Source: Verrucomicrobiota bacterium (lineage in GTDB: Bacteria > Verrucomicrobiota > Verrucomicrobiia > Limisphaerales > UBA9464). Taken from it: DNA of 43,772 bases. A program made the position numbers and the translations under genes. Below the pieces are notes generated by a model. That model saw only the letters and a list, made by a program, of their open reading frames with translations, had not been told where the DNA came from and ran no database searches. This document shows positions 15,656-22,996 of the stretch, one piece after another. Numbering within the stretch: the first letter of the stretch is position 1; each line of letters begins with the position of its first letter. Where the stretch lies: contig VHCG01000034.1 of assembly GCA_016871805.1 (NCBI GenBank), positions 1 through 43,772 on the forward strand, in the 5' to 3' direction.

Positions 15656-15692
15656 CCCGCTGAGACCGGGGCGTGGAGCCAAACCCAAGACC

Positions 15693-16166
15693 ATGACCAC
15701 CGAGGACCGTTGGCGACGTGACATTCGCAAGTGGCGACCCAGAGCGGCTCAAGGCGACGGAACGGCCCTCTCGAACATTGCGGTGGCCTACCGGGTTCTG
15801 GGTCGGACGAGGCTGTCGGCACAATGGTTCAGGAAGGCCGCGATGGTTGGGGATGGCGACGCCATGGTGGATGACGCCTATTGCCTCCAGCATGGAGCGG
15901 GTGTCCGGCGTGACCTGGTCTCGGCGGAGGCGATGTATCGGCGCGCCATCGTGTCCAATCACATCTGTGACAACGGACGGGAGGAGGCCCTGTATCTGCT
16001 TTCGGCGATCCTGCTGCGAGCCGGGTCAGATTCCTCCCGGCGCGAGGTGCCGAAGCTGCTGAAGACCGCAACCGTTCACGGGGACTACCCGGTCGCCCAG
16101 CGCCTTCTGGAGGACGTTGCCCATGGGAGGGAAGGCATCGCGTGTACGTGTCGCCGTTACCTGTGA
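15693..16166 (+). CDS. Sel1-like repeat protein
   Basis: A 157-residue protein made of TPR-like Sel1 repeats: ALSNIAVAYRVLGRTRLSAQWFRKAAMVGDGDAM, then a second unit around YCLQHGAGVRRDLVSAEAMYRRAI, and a third, weaker unit near the C-terminus. Sel1 proteins are scaffolds for protein-protein contacts, and in accessory regions they are often small free-standing effectors or adaptors. No signal peptide. It lies between two repeat-rich non-coding stretches. The end of the protein (GREGIACTCRRYL) looks ragged, so truncation of a longer ancestor is possible. Confidence 0.8.
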   Translation: MTTEDRWRRDIRKWRPRAAQGDGTALSNIAVAYRVLGRTRLSAQWFRKAAMVGDGDAMVDDAYCLQHGAGVRRDLVSAEAMYRRAIVSNHICDNGREEALYLLSAILLRAGSDSSRREVPKLLKTATVHGDYPVAQRLLEDVAHGREGIACTCRRYL

Positions 16167-16232
16167 CCCAGTCTGGCCCGTGTGCACTGTCTCGTCCATC
16201 GCCAGCGTCGCTGACCACTGCGTCAGACCCTC

Positions 16233-16555
16233 GAGCCCCTGGGGCTCCACGCTGCCCTATGACTGGGGTAAATCCCGGGTCCACTTTGTCTGGGGAGCTG
16301 TGTTGGGCGTGTTTGTGGGGTGGCGGAGCCACAGGGTTGACTGTGGTGGGTGATGCAGTGCCCTGCATCACTGGGTGCGACAGCACCTATCCTGCGAGGT
16401 GCGAGGCTGGGCTGGGGCAGGTGCCGAGTGGGGTGAGGTCAACCGCAGAGGAGGGTCTGAGCGTTGGAAGTGGGCAACCCCCGGGGAGGCTGGCTGCGGC
16501 CAGGTTGCGCAGGGCACTGCACAACCCACCGGGGAAGTCCCGCTGTTGCGGGACT
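16233..16555. repeat. Hairpin-rich region (REP/BIME-like or structured RNA)
   Basis: Within the 455 bp without a gene (16167-16621) there are many perfect stems: GAGCCC/GGGCTC 16233-16247, CCACAG/CTGTGG 16329-16346, GTGATGCAG/CTGCATCAC 16350-16371, GGTGC/GCACC 16374-16387, CTGGC/GCCAG 16490-16503, a 10-bp stem 16503-16526 and AGTCCCGC/GCGGGACT 16536-16555. None is followed by a T-run, so they are not ordinary terminators. The hairpins at 16350 and 16503 are related inverted copies. Confidence 0.6.
16345..16531. repeat. Inverted pair of related hairpins (BIME-like)
   Basis: The plus strand from 16345 and the minus strand from about 16531 both read GGTGGGT, two variable bases, then TGCAGTGCCCTGC. 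Copy A (stem 16350-16371) and copy B (stem 16503-16526) keep the TGCC loop and closing CAG/CTG while the lower stem differs. On the minus strand copy B pairs fully with one T-G wobble. Confidence 0.65.
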
Positions 16556-16621
16556 ATGGGGAACGGGTCCACCGCGGATCCTGTCGTTGACCCGAGGGTG
16601 TCTCCGGGGTCTGTTGGGTCC

Positions 16622-17779
16622 ATGAGGCGAATCGGTGTTGTGCTGTGCGCCTTGGGGCTCTGGCTTCCCAGGGTGCTCGAGGGCAACGAGGCGGCGATGA
16701 ATCTCGTCTGCCAGTCGTTCGTGGTCCGTCCGGCCCAGGCGGTTCCCGATCCCAGCGGTGGGAACGCGTCGGACTGCATTGGGGAATTCACGACCGACAT
16801 CAACGACCTTGGAGAGTTCCGATCGATCAACGGCGAGTGGTTTCCCTACAACGGCACCCTTGGCTACACGAGCAACATCCGGATCCGCAGCGTTGAACTG
16901 GGTCTCGAGTGGATCGGGGTCATCGAGGTGGACATCCCGAAGGCCGGGGATCTGAACCTGAATTTCATCACCGACTTCCTCGAAGTGGACCAGGCGGTGT
17001 CGGCGACGACCCAGGGAACCGTGGATGTGGGCCTGGGGGTCGAACCCGTGGCGGCCCGGTGGAATCGCATGGCGGGTTCAGCCGAGGGCACCTTGACGCT
17101 TCGGATGCCGTCGCCCTTCGAAGCCGGCACCGACCTCGAATTCCTGCACCGATTCGAGGTGCTCCACTACCGAGGTTCGCTCACCTACACCCCAGCGGCC
17201 GTCGGAACCACCCGGGTGGAGGCCCGGGTGCAGCTTCCGCGCCTTGGTGGATCGGGACACTTTGAGGGCCCAATGCCTCTGATCGTCCGGGATGCCCGCA
17301 CGCTGGAGCGGGTCAACACCCATTGGATCGCGGCTGGCGGGGTGGACTTCGAGGTCCTGGGATCCAGGGACGTCGAAGGCGTGGAGCTGTTTCTCGACCG
17401 CATTGCCAGCCGACCCTGGTACGCCGGCTCCCTGTTCCTGCTGGACGGCCAGCCGGCAACACCATTCCAGGATGAGTTCGACGCCTGGGATGTCTTCGTG
17501 GTGGACCTGAACGATGCCAATGCCAATGGCATCCCCGACCTCAGCGATCCCCAGCCGGTGGCCCCCACAGTGCCGACCGTGTCGCTTTCGGGCCCCCCTG
17601 GAGCGCTGCGCCTGACGGTGACGGGTGAGGCGGGGCGAAGTGTCCGGGTGGAGTGGAGCCCGAGTCTGTCATCACCCGCCTGGAGTCTGATCCGGAGCGG
17701 GACCCTTTCCGGTCTGCCGGAGGTCATCCCGGTCGAGGTCGGTGGTTCCAGTGGGTTCTATCGGGTCACGAGTCCCTGA
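16622..17779 (+). CDS. Secreted beta-rich protein with calcium-loop and FYR-type C-terminal domain
   Basis: 385 residues from the ATG at 16622 (longer in-frame extension rejected because it runs through the hairpin region). The N-terminal MRRIGVVLCALGLWLPRVLEG is a signal peptide. The body is beta-rich without a known enzyme motif. DLNDANANGIPDLSD (about 290-304) is a calcium-binding DxNxNxxxD loop of the thrombospondin-3/EF-hand type. The final 70 residues (SVRVEWSPSLSSPAW ending FYRVTSP) are the common Verrucomicrobial secreted-protein module. Probable extracellular or surface protein of unknown function. Convergent with the next gene, seven bases between stops. Confidence 0.75.
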   Translation: MRRIGVVLCALGLWLPRVLEGNEAAMNLVCQSFVVRPAQAVPDPSGGNASDCIGEFTTDINDLGEFRSINGEWFPYNGTLGYTSNIRIRSVELGLEWIGVIEVDIPKAGDLNLNFITDFLEVDQAVSATTQGTVDVGLGVEPVAARWNRMAGSAEGTLTLRMPSPFEAGTDLEFLHRFEVLHYRGSLTYTPAAVGTTRVEARVQLPRLGGSGHFEGPMPLIVRDARTLERVNTHWIAAGGVDFEVLGSRDVEGVELFLDRIASRPWYAGSLFLLDGQPATPFQDEFDAWDVFVVDLNDANANGIPDLSDPQPVAPTVPTVSLSGPPGALRLTVTGEAGRSVRVEWSPSLSSPAWSLIRSGTLSGLPEVIPVEVGGSSGFYRVTSP

Positions 17780-17786
17780 ACCGGAT

Positions 17787-18725
17787 TCAGGTATCCGAGC
17801 GCTTGAGTGCAACCCAAAGCCGCGGCATTAGACCCAGCAAGAGACCCACTGCCAGAACCAAGAGAATCCAAACCCAAGGGATCCGAGCTCGGGTTTTTCC
17901 AGGCGGCGACGGGGGTTCGTGATCTCGAAGTGGCCGGCTTGGTTCGGTGACAGCCGTGGGAATGCTTGGGGGCGCCCCGGATACCGCCAAGGAGGTATCA
18001 CTGTCGCCAGCCTGGCCGCGGTCTGAGGAGGTGGAAAAAGTAGGGGGACTGGAATTGGGAGGCCTGGATGCAGTCGTCAAGGAAGCCTGGGGCGATTCCA
18101 GAGAAACGGCGTCCAGCATCAGTGCGGCACCGGCCAGGTGCGCCGCTGCGTTTTGGCGGGGTGAAACCACGATGAACTCGAGGAGATTTGTCCCCGCCAC
18201 CGCGGTGAAGTCGGCAAAGCGCCGAGTCCAAGGTTGGTGACTGTAGGTGGCCTCGAACGCGATGCGTCTCCCGTTGGCCCGGATCTCATATTGGGTGTCT
18301 CCACCGAAAGGCGGGTCCTGATCTCTACCCGCCACAAAATACTGGATGCGGTGAGGCCCAGCGGTTGGAATCGGGAATCGCTGGGAGATCCGGGCTTTCT
18401 CGCCCTGAAGGAAGGCGATCCAGACCCCGTCTGGTGCCCGATTGCCAGGCACATAGAAATGAACATCGCGTTCCGCCGCCAACTGGATGCCAGCGCCTCG
18501 ACTGAAATTCCAAGCAAGACCCGTTGGGGAGTAGGTCATGCTGCTCTTCGGAGCCGGCTTGTTACCCCCATCTGGCGGTCCCTCGAAGCTCCCATCGCGC
18601 AGCCGTTCCGCATGAATCGTGACGAGCGCTATCCAGAAGGCCAAGGGACGCAGCAGCAGGAACATCAGTCCAGGTGGTTGGCGGTGCATTGGAGGATCCG
18701 GAAAGTGTCGAGGTGGATTCGGCAT
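17787..18725 (-). CDS. Membrane-anchored secreted protein with galactose-binding-like (DUF642-like) domain
   Basis: 312 residues. A hydrophobic N-terminal segment (LMFLLLRPLAFWIALVTIHA) acts as a signal peptide. Residues about 42-215 show LRDGSFEGP, GVWIAFLQGEKARISQRFP, HRIQYFVAGRDQDPP and TNLLEFIVVSP. This pattern resembles carbohydrate-binding jelly-roll domains such as DUF642. A Ser/Pro-rich linker (215-285) leads to a C-terminal membrane helix (IPWVWILLVLAVGLLLGLMP) and a short basic tail, similar to sorting-type anchors. The start could also be the ATG at 18689. Function unknown; a surface carbohydrate-binding role is an inference. Confidence 0.7.
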   Translation of the reverse strand: MPNPPRHFPDPPMHRQPPGLMFLLLRPLAFWIALVTIHAERLRDGSFEGPPDGGNKPAPKSSMTYSPTGLAWNFSRGAGIQLAAERDVHFYVPGNRAPDGVWIAFLQGEKARISQRFPIPTAGPHRIQYFVAGRDQDPPFGGDTQYEIRANGRRIAFEATYSHQPWTRRFADFTAVAGTNLLEFIVVSPRQNAAAHLAGAALMLDAVSLESPQASLTTASRPPNSSPPTFSTSSDRGQAGDSDTSLAVSGAPPSIPTAVTEPSRPLRDHEPPSPPGKTRARIPWVWILLVLAVGLLLGLMPRLWVALKRSDT

Positions 18726-18848
18726 GAACGCGAGCCCTTTATGGTGCTCAGCCTCTTACCGGGAACGTATCCGCCGCCGTGTCATCGACACCGGTGAAAG
18801 GCCTCGCGATGGGAACCCATTTTCGGTGAGGTTCGCGGGGATCTTCGC

Positions 18849-20603
18849 ATGGACACCCTCTGGCGCGCCCGAGTGTTCTTCACTCCGGACGGTCCCCGCA
18901 TCCTCGGGGGGCTTGGGCTGCTGTGTCTCAATACCCTGCTCGGTGTTCTGAAGCCCTGGCCGTTGGCGTTGCTCATCGACCACCTTGCGACCGGTCGTCT
19001 CTGGCCGGGGTTGTCATGGGTCGGGACAGATCGGTATCCGGCGACCCTGGTCCTGATGCTGGCACTCCTCGCCATCAGCCACACCGCCCTCGGCTCGCTC
19101 CAACAGGCTCTGGTCATTGGAATTGGACTCCGAGGTCTGGCCCGGGTTCGGGAACGCGTTTTCGATCTTCTCCTCGGCCTGTCGCTTCGTCGGGTGCAGG
19201 GTTCCCATGCAGGGGATCTCATCTACCGGTCCACCTGGGATGTCTATGCGTTCCAGACGCTGTTCACCCAGGGGGTCTTCGGGTTCCTCTCGTCCACGCT
19301 GGGTGTCGTCGCGATGGTGGCGGTCATGGTGCGGATGAGTCCGGTGCTGACCTGGGTGGCGCTGGGGACGATCCCCTTCCTCCTGGTGGTCATGCGGGCC
19401 CTCGGCCGTCGGATGACGGCACGCTCCACGCGGTCCCAGTCGGCGGATGCCGCGATCGCGTCGACGGTGCAGCAGACCCTGGCCCACCTCCCGGTGATCC
19501 AGAGTTTCACAGGAGAGGCGGTGGAGAAGACCCGGTTTGGAGGGCAGGTCGGGAACGCCTGTGTGGCCCGATCAGACCAACATCGCTTGGAACTGTTCTA
19601 CCTCACCGCCGTCGGGACCATCCTTGCCGTGGGCACCGCTTTCATCGCGCTTCTTGGAGCGGGTCAGGTTCGATCGGGAATCCTGACCGTGGGGCAGATG
19701 ATGGTGTTCGTTGCCTACCTGGCCCAGCTGTACGAGCCACTGACCCAGCTGTCGCATCTCGGGGCCACCCTGAGCGATGCGCGTGCCGGGGCGTGCCGGG
19801 TGTTGGAGTGGATGGATGAGGCGTCGGCGGATGGGCTGACCGCTTCGGGTTCATCTGAAACGCCCTCGGAGCCGCCGACGGATTGGAGTCTTGAGTTCGA
19901 CGGGGTTGGGTTTGCCTACACGCCGGACCATCCGGTCCTCCGAGAGGTTGGATTCCGGGTGGGGAGCGGCCAGACCGTGGCGATCATCGGGGCAAGCGGT
20001 GTCGGGAAGTCGACCTTGCTGCAGATGGTGAATCGGCTGCTGGATCCCGACGCAGGAACGGTCCGGTTGGGGGGTGTCGGGCTCCGGAGTCTGCCGCGGG
20101 GCTGGCTTCGGAGGCAGGTGGCGGTGGTGCCACAGGAACCGGTCCTGTTGCCGGGCACCGTGGCGGAGAACATTGCCTACGGATGTCCGGACGCCACGCG
20201 GGAGAGGATTCGGGAGGCGGCTCGGAAGGCGTTCGCCATCGGATTCATCGACCGACTGCCGCAGGGCCTGGACACCCGGGTGGGGGAAGGGGCAGCCCGG
20301 CTGAGCGTCGGCGAGAAGCAGCGGATCAACCTCGCGCGGGCTTTCCTGAAGGATGCTCCCGTCCTGCTGCTCGACGAGCCGACCAGCGCCCTCGACGTCG
20401 CCAGCGAACAGGAGGTGCTGAAGGGACTCCAGGATCTGTGTCGTGGGCGCACCGTGTTGATCGTGGCTCACCGCGTCGCTACGTTGGAGCGGGTCGACCG
20501 GGTCTTGGAATTGAGGGACGGACGCATCCATGAGTTCGGATGCGGATCCTCCTTGGGTTCTCCCGGGGCCGGAACCCGCGAGGGATTCAAGACCCAGACA
20601 TGA
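18849..20603 (+). CDS. ABC exporter (MsbA-like fused permease/ATPase)
   Basis: 584 residues: six membrane helices (about 18-300) of the type IV exporter fold, then an ATPase domain. Walker A GASGVGKST (381-389), Walker B VLLLDEPTSALD (505-516) and the H-loop AHR are present. The signature motif reads LSVGE (485-489), not LSGGQ, a relaxed but tolerated variant. No C39 peptidase domain is present, so it is not a bacteriocin-type processing exporter. The next gene begins by ATGA overlap and the matrixin gene follows the same way. Lipid, glycan or peptide export are all possible; linkage to secreted proteins suggests a shared envelope function. Start ATG at 18849 after a 123-bp divergent intergenic region. 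Confidence 0.9.
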   Translation: MDTLWRARVFFTPDGPRILGGLGLLCLNTLLGVLKPWPLALLIDHLATGRLWPGLSWVGTDRYPATLVLMLALLAISHTALGSLQQALVIGIGLRGLARVRERVFDLLLGLSLRRVQGSHAGDLIYRSTWDVYAFQTLFTQGVFGFLSSTLGVVAMVAVMVRMSPVLTWVALGTIPFLLVVMRALGRRMTARSTRSQSADAAIASTVQQTLAHLPVIQSFTGEAVEKTRFGGQVGNACVARSDQHRLELFYLTAVGTILAVGTAFIALLGAGQVRSGILTVGQMMVFVAYLAQLYEPLTQLSHLGATLSDARAGACRVLEWMDEASADGLTASGSSETPSEPPTDWSLEFDGVGFAYTPDHPVLREVGFRVGSGQTVAIIGASGVGKSTLLQMVNRLLDPDAGTVRLGGVGLRSLPRGWLRRQVAVVPQEPVLLPGTVAENIAYGCPDATRERIREAARKAFAIGFIDRLPQGLDTRVGEGAARLSVGEKQRINLARAFLKDAPVLLLDEPTSALDVASEQEVLKGLQDLCRGRTVLIVAHRVATLERVDRVLELRDGRIHEFGCGSSLGSPGAGTREGFKTQT

Positions 20604-21175
20604 ACAGCCGCCCCAGCCTTGATGTCTTCCCGCCCCGGACAGGGATGGGTGTGGTATCCCGATGTGTGGCGACCCGGGTCGCTGTGACGCTGTCGATTCT
20701 CCTGGGATTCTCCTCGCTCGACGCGACACAGATACCGTCCTTCAGTCTTCGGTCCATCACCGAGAGGGCTGATCGCGTGGTCCATGGCCGTGTCGAGTCC
20801 ATCGAAACGGTAAAGGGTGGTGACGGACGCCTTCGGACCCGGGTTGAGGTGGTGGTGGACGACACCTGGAAAGGTCCTGCGGAACCCCGAGTGACGGTCG
20901 TCCAGGCCAGCGGGGTCCTGGGCGAACGTTGGGTGCGCGTTGTTGGCGAGCCGGAGTTCAGGCCCGGCGAAGAGGTCGTTCTCTTTCTCGTGAGGACTCC
21001 GGCGGGAGATTGGGTGGTGGCTCCGTTGAGCCAGGGGAAGTTCTCCGTGACCCGCGACGCGGAGGGAGTGCGAGTTGGCAACGGCATCCTCGGGGTGGGT
21101 GGTGCGAAACCCATGGGTCTCCAGGCCCTGCGCGAGGAGGTCTGCCCCAAGGTTCAATCGGGAGGTGCTGAATGA
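20600..21175 (+). CDS. Small secreted protein coupled to matrixin
   Basis: 191 residues from the ATG at 20600, which overlaps the ABC exporter stop (ATGA). A hydrophobic segment (VAVTLSILLGFSSLDA) after a basic N-terminus is a signal peptide. The mature part, beginning IPSFSLRSITERADRVVHGRVESIE, is beta-rich with the repeating pattern ADxVVxGxV and VxVDDTWKG. I recognise this pattern as a family often encoded beside matrixin-type proteases, but I know no function. Its stop overlaps the matrixin ATG, so the three genes form one translationally coupled set. It could be an inhibitor, chaperone or partner of the protease. Confidence 0.72.
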   Translation: MNSRPSLDVFPPRTGMGVVSRCVATRVAVTLSILLGFSSLDATQIPSFSLRSITERADRVVHGRVESIETVKGGDGRLRTRVEVVVDDTWKGPAEPRVTVVQASGVLGERWVRVVGEPEFRPGEEVVLFLVRTPAGDWVVAPLSQGKFSVTRDAEGVRVGNGILGVGGAKPMGLQALREEVCPKVQSGGAE

Positions 21176-22932
21176 GTCGGTTTCCCCTCGTCATGCTGGT
21201 CGTCCTGCTGACGCAGACGCTGGTGCCGGCGGCTGTCTATCAGCGCGGGCCGAACGGCAAGCCGCTCCGGTGGAATCTCGATTTCTACGACACCAACCTG
21301 TTCCCGGACCAGAATCCCCAGACCCTCGCGATCCGGTATCACCTCTCGACCGAGGCGTGGTCCGCGGCGAACCGGGAGCGGGAACTCAATTCGATCCGCG
21401 ACGCGTTTGCGATTTGGCAGTCGGTTCCCGGCATCCGGTACACATTCGAGGAGGCCTCGCCAGTCAGCGGGGTTCAGGACATCAACAGTCTCGACGGGAT
21501 CAACATGGTGGTCTGGCTGCCATCGAACCGGACGCTGGATGGGGGATCCCTTTTCTTTCCGTCGGGCGTGGCCGGATTGACAGTCCTGTCGGGCAGCACT
21601 GCGGATGAAATCATTGCCGAGGCGGACATCGTCCTGAATCGGGATCTCCAGTGGATCACCGAGTTCAACCCGAGCCGCTCGGCCGTGAACCACGTCGAGA
21701 CAGTCGCCCTCCATGAAATCGGGCATCTCCTGGGTCTCAACCATGCCGCGGTTGGGGGATCCACGATGTTCTGGCATATCGCCGATGGCGTTGGCTCGAG
21801 TGCGGGTTTGTCGTCTGACGAACTCACTGGCATCCGCTCTGTCTATGGCCAAGCCACTGGTGGCACGGGGCGTCTGGTCGGGACCGTCACCTCCGGCGGT
21901 GTTGGTGTGAAGGGGGCGGTGGTGGTGGTGGAGGACTCCGAGGGGCGTCTTCTCGGATCAGCGGTGAGCCGGACGGGTGGCTCGTATGAGGTCGGGGGAT
22001 TGCCTGCGGGAACCTATCGAAGCCGGGTCACGCCGTTGGATCCGGGCAACTTCGGCCACGACGCCTACCTGGTTCGCGGTGAGGATCTGGATGTCACGAC
22101 AGCCATGGAGTTTGCCGGAGTCGCACCGGAATTTCTCCCGCTCACGGTGGATGGGGTCGTGGTGACGGCGGGTCAGGTCACCTCCCGCGCCCTCGCCGTC
22201 ACTGCAGGCGTGCAGCCTTTCCGGATCACGGAGACGCGGCGGTATCTGGATCCCGCGGGCTTCAGCAGTGGAGACGACACGCTCCAGCTCACGCCCGGCC
22301 AGACCAATGCCTCGGTGGCGGTCTACGTGCCGAATCTGGCGGCGACGGAGGGTCAGCTGCGGATCACGGGTGCAGGCCTCACCTTTGGCCCGACCGAGTT
22401 CAAGCCGGGTTCGTTGCGCAAACTCACCCGCGTGCAGGTGCCCGTCTCCGTTGCGCCCGACGCCCAGCCCGGCGTGCGAAGCCTCTTCCTCACCGTCAAC
22501 GGTCACACGGCCTGGGCGAATGGCTTCATCGAGATCCTCCCGCCGGTCCTCGACTTCAATTTCGATGGCCTGGATGACCTATTCCAGCGCCGGTACTTCA
22601 GCCCGTTCACCCGCAAGGAGGCGGCACCGGCGTCGGATCCGGATGGCGATGGATACAGCAATGTCCGGGAGCACCGCATGGGGTCGGACCCGACCGACAA
22701 AGCCTCGGTGAACTATCGGATCGTATCCGTGAAGCGTTGGGTGGACCGGACGGTGATCACCTGGGAGAGCGGGATTGGGCAGACCTATCGGGTGTGGAGT
22801 CGGGCCCGGCTCGACGGGGCCACCTGGGAGCTCCGGGTGACGGGGATCCGTTCGGCGGGTGAGCTGACGGAGTGGACGGATACCCAGCCCGGGACGGACC
22901 AGCGGTTCTACCGGGTTGAGAATCTCCCTTGA
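21172..22932 (+). CDS. Secreted matrixin-type metalloprotease
   Basis: 586 residues with a signal peptide (FPLVMLVVLLTQTLVPAA). The catalytic domain (about 35-225) has the zinc motif HEIGHLLGLNH with all three histidines and the glutamate, and a following STMFW segment as the Met-turn. Next is a carboxypeptidase-regulatory-like beta domain (about 228-305, GRLVGTVTSGGVGVKGA). A calcium-loop segment follows (DFNFDGLDDLF, then DPDGDGYSNVREHRMGSDPTD), and finally the W...FYR domain ending FYRVENLP. The layout is that of Verrucomicrobial M10-type proteases. It is the last gene in a coupled trio with the ABC exporter and the small secreted protein. Confidence 0.9.
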   Translation: MSRFPLVMLVVLLTQTLVPAAVYQRGPNGKPLRWNLDFYDTNLFPDQNPQTLAIRYHLSTEAWSAANRERELNSIRDAFAIWQSVPGIRYTFEEASPVSGVQDINSLDGINMVVWLPSNRTLDGGSLFFPSGVAGLTVLSGSTADEIIAEADIVLNRDLQWITEFNPSRSAVNHVETVALHEIGHLLGLNHAAVGGSTMFWHIADGVGSSAGLSSDELTGIRSVYGQATGGTGRLVGTVTSGGVGVKGAVVVVEDSEGRLLGSAVSRTGGSYEVGGLPAGTYRSRVTPLDPGNFGHDAYLVRGEDLDVTTAMEFAGVAPEFLPLTVDGVVVTAGQVTSRALAVTAGVQPFRITETRRYLDPAGFSSGDDTLQLTPGQTNASVAVYVPNLAATEGQLRITGAGLTFGPTEFKPGSLRKLTRVQVPVSVAPDAQPGVRSLFLTVNGHTAWANGFIEILPPVLDFNFDGLDDLFQRRYFSPFTRKEAAPASDPDGDGYSNVREHRMGSDPTDKASVNYRIVSVKRWVDRTVITWESGIGQTYRVWSRARLDGATWELRVTGIRSAGELTEWTDTQPGTDQRFYRVENLP

Positions 22933-22996
22933 ATGGGCGGTTGAGCGAGCTGGTCACAACTCTGGGTCGACTGTATGTCTCGACCCTTCCCGCCGT

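Noticed and set aside
16350..16371. Intrinsic terminator
   Set aside because: No T-run follows the hairpin, and it has an inverted partner.
16142..16621. In-frame upstream extension of the secreted protein
   Set aside because: It runs through the hairpin-rich non-coding region and lacks motifs. The ATG at 16622 gives a normal signal peptide.
16167..16621. Known structured RNA (RNase P, tmRNA, SRP or cobalamin riboswitch)
   Set aside because: The conserved boxes of these RNAs were not found on either strand. Only the hairpin pattern remains.
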